Assembly (NCBI GenBank): GCA_021802685.1
Contig: JAJZRM010000105.1
Coordinates: 1-8,445 of the forward strand
Direction: 5' to 3'
Source of the DNA: Deltaproteobacteria bacterium
Lineage (GTDB): Bacteria; Desulfobacterota; Deferrimicrobia; Deferrimicrobiales; Deferrimicrobiaceae
Length of the DNA stretch: 8,445 nucleotides
In this document: positions 1 to 4,711 of the stretch, one piece after another
How positions within the stretch are numbered: position 1 is the first letter of the stretch
Layout of the letters: each line of letters starts with the position of its first letter
Program-made: the position numbers and the translations under genes
Notes under the pieces: generated by a model
Told to the model about the DNA's origin: nothing
Databases searched by the model: none
What the model saw: only the letters and a program-made list of their open reading frames with translations

Positions 1-1538
1 GCCTGGACGTACTCCAGCACCATGCCTTCCTGGCGAAACGCCGAGATGCCATGTGCCCGAACGTATTCCGCCGATTGGCCAAGTCTTCTATAAAGTTTGG
101 ACCCGAGATGATACACACGTCCTTTTTTCTCCCCCTTGCCCTCGATCAATCCTCTTTCGTGGAGTGCTTCGAGCACAGCGCGGCTTTCCGGAAGACCCTT
201 CTGTATCAAGGCGGATACCTGCTGAGAGTCTACCCGACGCTCCAGAAACAATGCGTCCAGAACGATTAGCTCATCCAGCGCTAGAGGCTCCCCGCGCTGA
301 TCAAGTTCGTAAACAAATGCCGTGAACTGCAAGGACGCCTTTCCGCCCCGCAGCACCACCCTCACCCCCGTCGAATCGCTGCGAGAGTAATCCGGAACAG
401 GGCGACCATAGCGCAATTGCCCCATATAAATCTTGTCCACGCCCCGACCGGTTTGTTCCACCAGGCCGATCCGCTTGCAGGCCGCCGCCAAGCGCGGGTT
501 CTTCGGTTTCGGTTCATGGACGAGCAGATTTTCCGCCGTGATGCCGACAGGAAAGCCGCCCGGGCTGGTGATCAGAAGGTGATCGTGTTGCCACTGGACG
601 TACACCGCGTCTAGACGCGTGTAATCCCGATGGAGCAGGGCATTGTTCAACGCTTCCCGGAATCCGATGGGCGAGTAGTCGGGAACAGGAACCCGGAACA
701 TCCCGACCATCACCTCTCGTTCCTCGTTCCGGGCGGCAAACCGGGAATCCAGCTCCGAAAGGACATGGAGGAGCGGCCGTTGGAAGGTGTCGTTGACCTT
801 CACGTCCCCTTGGGCGTCGAGCACCTGGAAGTGGACTTCGTGGGTCGGTAACAACTTTTGGATGATCTCTTCCCTTCCGAGAAGCAGAAGACCGGCGACA
901 TTGGGAACCAGACGGCTGTCCTGCGTTTCCACTAGTTGGAGCGCTTTAGCGATATCCTTGTTGGAAAGATCTTTCAAGGTCTGGTCGCCACGCAACCGGG
1001 TGATCGTCTGCCGGAGCCGCTCGAACTCCAGAGGATCGAAACTTTCGAAGGAGGCGTCCTCCATGAGTTGGGCGGAGAAATCGATCAGGCCAAGATCGAC
1101 CCGTCGCGAACGCTGATCATGCGGGAGAAAGGGCACCGTAGCAGGCTTGCCGTCAGACCCCATGACACGCCGGACAGTCTTCCCCTGCATCGTGGCGCAG
1201 ATCTCCGGGTAGATGTCCACTTCGATGACGACCACCTTTCGCCTATCGACCTCCGGAACGGAAATCCGAGTGTTGATGTTCGGAGAAGTGTTATTGAAAA
1301 TAGCCGACTGGAGACGGATGGGGTCGGTCGTTCCCTCGTGGCGGGGCTGCGCCCCGGATACCGTTCCGTCGTCTTCGACGCCGATCAGTAGAAAGCCGCC
1401 GTCGGCGTTCGCCATGGCGACGATCTCCTCGTAGATTTCCGCATCGGATATCTTTCGGCGGTCGGACTTGAATTCCCTGTCGACGGCTTCGCCGAGCGCG
1501 ATGATTTCCTTCAGCCGATCCGCGTTCATTATGACCAT
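1..1538 (-). CDS. AlbA_2 (Schlafen-type) / HATPase_c_4 / winged-helix protein, C-terminus cut by window edge
   Basis: The minus strand is open from 1538 down to position 1 (512 codons) with no stop, so the 3' end lies outside the window. Seen: an N-terminal AlbA_2-like domain with EFK at residues 22-24 and GGFLLIGVEDDG at 47-58; a GHKL-type ATPase domain with N-box REALNNALLHRDY near 294-306, then SPGGFP and GLVEQTGRGVDKI; a winged-helix-like segment (VDSQQVSALIQKGLPESRAV, then LIEGKG); and the start of a possible second one (AFRQEGMVLEYVQ) at the edge. This order matches the COG2865-type 'ATP-binding / RNA-binding AlbA domain' proteins, often called putative transcriptional regulators and often found beside restriction-modification genes. 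Their biochemical role is poorly defined. ATG at 1538 is preferred because GAGGTGA (1549-1543) is well placed for it; ATG at 1529, in a TAATG overlap with the upstream frame, is the alternative. Composition is less GC-rich than the ACIII operon. Confidence 0.85.
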   Translation of the reverse strand, partial: MVIMNADRLKEIIALGEAVDREFKSDRRKISDAEIYEEIVAMANADGGFLLIGVEDDGTVSGAQPRHEGTTDPIRLQSAIFNNTSPNINTRISVPEVDRRKVVVIEVDIYPEICATMQGKTVRRVMGSDGKPATVPFLPHDQRSRRVDLGLIDFSAQLMEDASFESFDPLEFERLRQTITRLRGDQTLKDLSNKDIAKALQLVETQDSRLVPNVAGLLLLGREEIIQKLLPTHEVHFQVLDAQGDVKVNDTFQRPLLHVLSELDSRFAARNEEREVMVGMFRVPVPDYSPIGFREALNNALLHRDYTRLDAVYVQWQHDHLLITSPGGFPVGITAENLLVHEPKPKNPRLAAACKRIGLVEQTGRGVDKIYMGQLRYGRPVPDYSRSDSTGVRVVLRGGKASLQFTAFVYELDQRGEPLALDELIVLDALFLERRVDSQQVSALIQKGLPESRAVLEALHERGLIEGKGEKKGRVYHLGSKLYRRLGQSAEYVRAHGISAFRQEGMVLEYVQ

Positions 1539-1542
1539 CCGG

Positions 1543-1549
1543 TCACCTC
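1543..1549 (-). promoter_or_regulatory. Ribosome binding site GAGGTGA deciding the AlbA_2 start
   Basis: GAGGTGA reads on the minus strand from 1549 to 1543. Only four bases separate it from ATG at 1538, which is near-ideal when the motif is aligned as the right half of AGGAGGTGA. The next in-frame ATG, at 1529, would sit 13 bases away. This favours 1538 as the start. Confidence 0.6.
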
Positions 1550-1635
1550 GGCCAGCATTTTCATGGTCTCTTTCTCGATTCCCCAATCTACCGAAAAAGC
1601 CAAAACCGCACCATGAATATCATGAAAGACCTTTG

Positions 1636-1647
1636 CGGCAATTGCCG
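1636..1647. promoter_or_regulatory. 12-bp perfect palindrome in the divergent intergenic region
   Basis: CGGCAATTGCCG is a perfect inverted repeat. It lies about 30 bases before the plus-strand membrane-protein start (1677) and about 100 bases before the minus-strand AlbA_2 start, where an operator could control either gene. It falls inside the stub frame on the minus strand, so it may be chance. I found no convincing -35/-10 pair around it. Confidence 0.3.
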
Positions 1648-1676
1648 TCGCGTAATGGCACAATCAGGGGATGCTG

Positions 1677-2771
1677 ATGACCATCGCCCTCGTTCTTCTC
1701 CTGCCGCTCCTGGGCGCCGCGGCGGCGGGAAAGCCGCTCGCGCAATACCTGCAATTCCCCCCCAGGACGCCGGACGTCCCGCACGCGCCGTTCTCCCCGG
1801 CGGTGTTCCTCGCGCTGGCGATTTTCATCCTCGCGGCGACCGTTCCCCTGTACTCGCGGCTCCTGCGCCGCAGGGAGGATCCGGCCCCGATCGAACCCGC
1901 CCGGCCTTATCCCCGGTGGGGATGGGCAGGCGGAGCACTGGGAGCCGCGGCATGGATCGTCGCCTGGAGCCGGTTCCCGTGGATGGGGGACCTCCAGGCG
2001 CACACCTTCACGCCCCTTTGGATTTCCTTCATCCTGGTCGTCAACGCGCTCGCGTTCCGAAGGACGGGTTTCTGCCTGCTGCTTTCCCGAACCCGGAGAT
2101 TCCTTCTTCTTTTCCCCGCAAGCGCGGCGTTCTGGTGGTCCTTCGAGTACCTCAACCGTTTCGTCGGGAACTGGCGTTACGCCGGCGGGAGGGAATTCGG
2201 AGCGGGGGAATATTTCCTCTTCGCCACCCTCCCGTTCTCCACCGTCCTCCCCGCGGTCCTGTCGGTCCGAGAGCTGCTCCTCTCCTTTCCGCGCCTCGAC
2301 GGCGCGTTCCGGGAAAGACGTCCGTTCCCCCTTCGCCGCCCGAGCGCGGCCGCCGGTTCCGCCTTTTTGCTCGCCTGCGCCGGACTCCTCGCCGTCGGCG
2401 TCGTGCCCGACGTCGTCTTCCCCCTGGTGTGGATCGCCCCTCCGCTCCTGTTGATCTCCGCCGCCGCTCTCCGCGGGGCGCCGCACGCCCTCTCCGGGAT
2501 CGCCGCCGGCGATTGGCGGGCATTCGCGGCATCGACCCTCGCGGCTCTTTTCTGCGGTTTCTTCTGGGAGATGTGGAACCACGGGAGCGCCGTGAAATGG
2601 GTATACGACATCCCGTACGTCGACGCGTTCCACGTGTTCGAAATGCCGATCCTCGGGTACGCCGGGTACCTGCCGTTCGGAGTGTTGTGCGCGGAGGTCG
2701 GAGACCGGCTTCTGGATTTCCGCCGGAGGGCGGCGGAAAAAACCTCCGACTTCCCCCCGCGATTGCGATAA
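1677..2771 (+). CDS. Uncharacterised tryptophan-rich multi-pass membrane protein
   Basis: An open frame of 364 residues whose translation is strongly hydrophobic, with about eight to nine likely membrane segments (roughly residues 1-18, 41-60, 83-98, 112-128, 141-157, 178-200, 226-243, 247-265 and 283-298). Conserved-looking aromatic motifs are WWSFEYLNRF (153-162), FFWEMWN (295-301), KWVYDIP (307-313) and FEMPILGYAGYLPFG (321-335). The pattern is familiar from hypothetical membrane proteins of other bacteria, but I cannot name a family or function. It distantly suggests carotenoid-cyclase-like membrane proteins, without real support. ATG at 1677 is chosen because AGGGG (1666-1670) lies six bases before it; ATG at 1671 abuts that motif. 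Its stop codon lies inside a palindrome that begins the leader of the ACIII operon 138 bases further on, so it could be read into that operon or separated from it. Confidence 0.8.
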   Translation: MTIALVLLLPLLGAAAAGKPLAQYLQFPPRTPDVPHAPFSPAVFLALAIFILAATVPLYSRLLRRREDPAPIEPARPYPRWGWAGGALGAAAWIVAWSRFPWMGDLQAHTFTPLWISFILVVNALAFRRTGFCLLLSRTRRFLLLFPASAAFWWSFEYLNRFVGNWRYAGGREFGAGEYFLFATLPFSTVLPAVLSVRELLLSFPRLDGAFRERRPFPLRRPSAAAGSAFLLACAGLLAVGVVPDVVFPLVWIAPPLLLISAAALRGAPHALSGIAAGDWRAFAASTLAALFCGFFWEMWNHGSAVKWVYDIPYVDAFHVFEMPILGYAGYLPFGVLCAEVGDRLLDFRRRAAEKTSDFPPRLR

Positions 2772-2779
2772 AATTTATC
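2767..2779. promoter_or_regulatory. Operator-like inverted repeat GATAAA-A-TTTATC
   Basis: GATAAAATTTATC is a perfect six-base inverted repeat around one central base. It overlaps the TAA of the membrane-protein gene and is one of the few AT-rich patches in this GC-rich stretch. It lies about 50 bases before the leader ORF and 130 bases before the cytochrome fusion gene. TAAAAT within it could also serve as a -10 element, though no good -35 is visible. Function is inferred from symmetry and position only. Confidence 0.35.
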
Positions 2780-2801
2780 CACGGTACCGGTCGGAAAACA
2801 T

Positions 2802-2819
2802 TTCAAGGCATTGCCTGAA
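2802..2819. promoter_or_regulatory. Near-perfect inverted repeat before the ACIII operon
   Basis: TTCAAGGCATTGCCTGAA forms TTC/GAA and AGGCA/TGCCT arms around a single T, with A2805 as the only unpaired base. It ends ten bases before the ATG of the putative leader ORF at 2829, where a bound repressor or an RNA hairpin could affect expression. It has no run of T after it, so it is not a typical intrinsic terminator. Confidence 0.4.
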
Positions 2820-2828
2820 AGGGAGCCG

Positions 2829-2912
2829 ATGACACGGAAGCGCCAACAGGCCGCCGTTGCCTCGGATCGTCCGCCCTGCCGGTTTCGCCGGCCCCGAGGG
2901 GATTCGGAATGA
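2829..2912 (+). CDS. Possible 27-residue leader ORF overlapping the cytochrome fusion gene
   Basis: ATG at 2829 follows AAAGGGAG (2818-2825), a good ribosome site. The frame runs 27 codons to TGA at 2910-2912, overlapping the next gene's ATG at 2909 in an ATGA junction. The peptide is basic and polar (it begins MTRKRQQAAV and ends RPRGDSE), with no membrane segment or recognisable domain. The good ribosome site plus exact overlap suggest translational coupling to the operon's first gene. It could equally be a chance short frame, since GC-rich DNA has few stops. The next gene also has its own ribosome site (GAGGGG, 2896-2901). Confidence 0.35.
   Translation: MTRKRQQAAVASDRPPCRFRRPRGDSE
2878..2892 (+). 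promoter_or_regulatory. Small hairpin just before the ribosome site of the cytochrome fusion gene
   Basis: GCCGG TTTCG CCGGC can form a five-pair stem with a five-base loop, ending three bases before GAGGGG (2896-2901). The placement could influence ribosome access, especially if the leader ORF is translated through it. It is short and lies in GC-rich DNA, so chance is a serious alternative. Confidence 0.25.
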
Positions 2913-4186
2913 GCCCCCTGGCCCCTCCTCCGGTCCTTCCGCCGGACACGTTTCTCCTCCTCCGTTACCTCCTCATCGCCGTCCTGCTCGTCTACCTCCC
3001 GTTCCTCGGGATCGTCATCTCCGGTTCGGCGGCTTCCCTGGTCATGAACCTCTCCGGGAGGGAAAACCGGGACGAACGGTCCCTGCGCCTGTCCAGGGAT
3101 TGGATCGAGGCCGTCACCGTGCACCGGTGGGTCCTCCTCCTCGCCGGTCTCCTTCCGTATCCGGCCATCGCCTACCTCTGCCGGCGGATCCTCGGGGGCC
3201 GGAATCCACTGACCTCGATCGCATGGCTCGCCCCGTTCGCCGCCATCCTCGCGGGGTGCCTGCTGCTTTCCCGGTACCGGTCCGCCATCCGGCGGACGGC
3301 GGAGCTGCCCCGGACCCCCTTCCTGGCCGGTACGGCGGGGCTCCTGTCGATGGTGTCCGGTGTCTTCCTGCTGTACCTGCTGCTGGGAACCCTCGTGAAC
3401 CCTTCCAAGCTCCCCCTGGTTCGAAGCAGCCCCGTTTACATCCTCTCCTGGAACTCCCTGGTGGAGTTTCTCCTGTTCCTCGCGTTGTCCATCGGACTGA
3501 GCGGAGGAATCGTCCTGCGGTTCCTCGCCCGGGACGCCGGGGCGGGAGGCGGGGATTCCGAATATGAAACCCGTGCCCGCGCCGCCGGAACGTCCTTTTC
3601 CCTGGCCGGCGCGCTGGCGGTTCCGACGCTCGTCGTGCTGGACCTGATCACCCTCCCCGCCACGGGGATGTCAACGGAGGTGTTCGCCATGGCAGCGACC
3701 GTTCCCATCCTGGCGCTGGCCGTATTCGCCCTGCTCTACTTCTCTCCGGGGAAAGGGGACGGCGGGCCGGGAGACCGGGTTTCGGCCCTCTTCGTCCTGA
3801 TGTTCCTCGCCGTGATCCTGTGTTACCAGTCGGCCGTCGCGAACGCCTTCCAGGGAATCTCCGCTCCCCCGGGGCCGTTGGCCGCCCAGGCGGTCCCCAA
3901 GGAAGGAAAGGCCGCGGGGAAGGATGCGGCGGTACTGGAGAAAGGGAAGAAGGTGTTCGACACCGTGTGTTCGGTCTGCCACCGGTTCGACGCCAAGGTC
4001 GTCGGCCCCCCGCTGAACGAGGTCGTGCCGAAGTACAAGGGGAATGTCGAAAAGCTCAAAGGGTTCATCCGGAACCCGGTCAAGGTGAACCCCGCCATGC
4101 CGGTCATGCCGAAGCCGGCCATCAAGGAAGACGAGGTCGACGCGGTCGCGCGTTACCTGCTGTCGCAGGTCAAGGGCGGCAAGTAG
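2909..4186 (+). CDS. Polytopic membrane protein with C-terminal monohaem cytochrome c domain, head of ACIII operon
   Basis: A protein of 425 residues in two parts. Residues 1-311 hold about eight likely membrane helices (near 15-38, 73-91, 103-121, 138-161, 176-206, 229-252, 257-279, 291-311). This half contains only one histidine (H72), so it is unlikely to be a bis-His b-type cytochrome, and I do not recognise its family. After an Ala/Pro/Lys-rich linker comes a class I cytochrome c domain with haem motif CSVCH (C354, C357, H358), GPPLNEVVPKY downstream, a probable axial methionine at M397 or M400 (AMPVMP), and a C-terminal helix DEVDAVARYLLSQ. The haem domain must face the periplasm. The ribosome site GAGGGG lies seven bases before the ATG. 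The stop is three bases before actA, so it belongs to the ACIII operon. The likely role is as electron acceptor from ActA, playing the part of ActE or a soluble cytochrome c; this is inference. Confidence 0.85.
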   Translation: MSPLAPPPVLPPDTFLLLRYLLIAVLLVYLPFLGIVISGSAASLVMNLSGRENRDERSLRLSRDWIEAVTVHRWVLLLAGLLPYPAIAYLCRRILGGRNPLTSIAWLAPFAAILAGCLLLSRYRSAIRRTAELPRTPFLAGTAGLLSMVSGVFLLYLLLGTLVNPSKLPLVRSSPVYILSWNSLVEFLLFLALSIGLSGGIVLRFLARDAGAGGGDSEYETRARAAGTSFSLAGALAVPTLVVLDLITLPATGMSTEVFAMAATVPILALAVFALLYFSPGKGDGGPGDRVSALFVLMFLAVILCYQSAVANAFQGISAPPGPLAAQAVPKEGKAAGKDAAVLEKGKKVFDTVCSVCHRFDAKVVGPPLNEVVPKYKGNVEKLKGFIRNPVKVNPAMPVMPKPAIKEDEVDAVARYLLSQVKGGK

Positions 4187-4189
4187 ACG

Positions 4190-4702
4190 TTGAAGAAAAC
4201 GATCGTCGCGATCGCGGCCGCCGGGTATTTCGGTCTATCCGTCCTGGCCGTCGCGGGTCTCTGGTTCCTCTGGTACCGCACCGGGCCGGCCCCCGCGCAG
4301 CCGATCGCCTTCCCGCACACGGTCCACGCGGGGCAGTTGCGGCTACCGTGCACGCACTGCCATGCCTTCGCCGGCAAGTCCAGGTCCGCCGGCGCCCCAC
4401 CGCTGGAAACGTGCATGGGGTGCCACAAGACGATCGCCGTCGAAAGGGAGGAGATCCGGAAGCTCACCCGCCACTACGAGGAAAAGCGGCCCGTCCGGTG
4501 GGTGCGGGTATACGCCCTTCCGGATTTCGTCTACTTCTCCCACAAGCGGCACGTCAAGGCGGGGGTGGAATGCGCGATGTGCCACGGGGACGTGGCCGGC
4601 ATGAAAAGGATCCGCCGGGTGAACGAGCTGGTCATGGGGTGGTGCGTCTCGTGCCACGCCGTCCGGGGCGCGTCGCGCGATTGCGCCACCTGCCATAAGT
4701 AG
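4190..4702 (+). CDS. actA: ActA, pentahaem cytochrome c subunit of Alternative Complex III
   Basis: A protein of 170 residues with an N-terminal membrane helix or uncleaved signal (about residues 5-28), then a periplasmic domain with exactly five CxxCH motifs: C54-H58, C75-H79, C128-H132, C152-H156 and C165-H169. Extra histidines in FPHTVH (H43, H46) and FSHKRH (H118, H121) are typical sixth ligands in cytochrome c7-like folds. Five haems plus one membrane helix match ActA, which passes electrons from the Fe-S clusters of ActB to cytochrome c. The protein ends one residue after the last haem motif. The start must be TTG at 4190, because no ATG or GTG lies in frame before the membrane helix; the gene begins only three bases after the previous stop. 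It is followed by actB after nine bases. Confidence 0.9.
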   Translation: MKKTIVAIAAAGYFGLSVLAVAGLWFLWYRTGPAPAQPIAFPHTVHAGQLRLPCTHCHAFAGKSRSAGAPPLETCMGCHKTIAVEREEIRKLTRHYEEKRPVRWVRVYALPDFVYFSHKRHVKAGVECAMCHGDVAGMKRIRRVNELVMGWCVSCHAVRGASRDCATCHK

Positions 4703-4711
4703 AGGGAGAGG

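Larger units (their letters stand above)
1529..1663 (-). pseudogene. Possible C-terminal stub of a gene upstream of the AlbA_2 gene
   Basis: A minus-strand frame of 44 codons opens after a TGA at 1666-1664 and ends with TAA at 1531-1529, overlapping the first codons of the AlbA_2 gene (TAATG junction for the 1529 start). The translation looks like real protein, with HDIHGAVLAFSVDWGIEK followed by an amphipathic helix and the end MKMLAEVTGWS. It uses AT-richer codons, like the AlbA_2 gene. No good start codon or ribosome site is visible (the only upstream candidate is TTG at 1663), so it reads as the tail of a gene that has lost its 5' part. The overlap suggests former translational coupling. 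I do not recognise the family. It could also be a chance open frame or a short leader starting at the internal ATG (MKMLAEVTGWS). Confidence 0.4.

Noticed and set aside
51..1434. Several short plus-strand open frames across the left end
   Set aside because: The minus strand is continuously open here with clear AlbA_2 and ATPase motifs; the plus frames are its shadows.
1620..2633. Antisense frame of 337 codons opposite the membrane-protein gene
   Set aside because: Highly charged, repetitive Arg/Glu/Gly composition typical of antisense shadow; no recognisable domain.
2720..2736. GC-rich hairpin CCGCC...GGCGG followed by A-run
   Set aside because: It lies inside the membrane-protein coding region and is followed by A, not T, on the plus strand. 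It does not fit an intrinsic terminator in either direction.
1613..2818. Plus-strand frame of 401 codons spanning the membrane-protein gene
   Set aside because: It has an Arg/Pro-rich translation, while the overlapping frame from 1677 gives coherent membrane helices and conserved-looking aromatic motifs.
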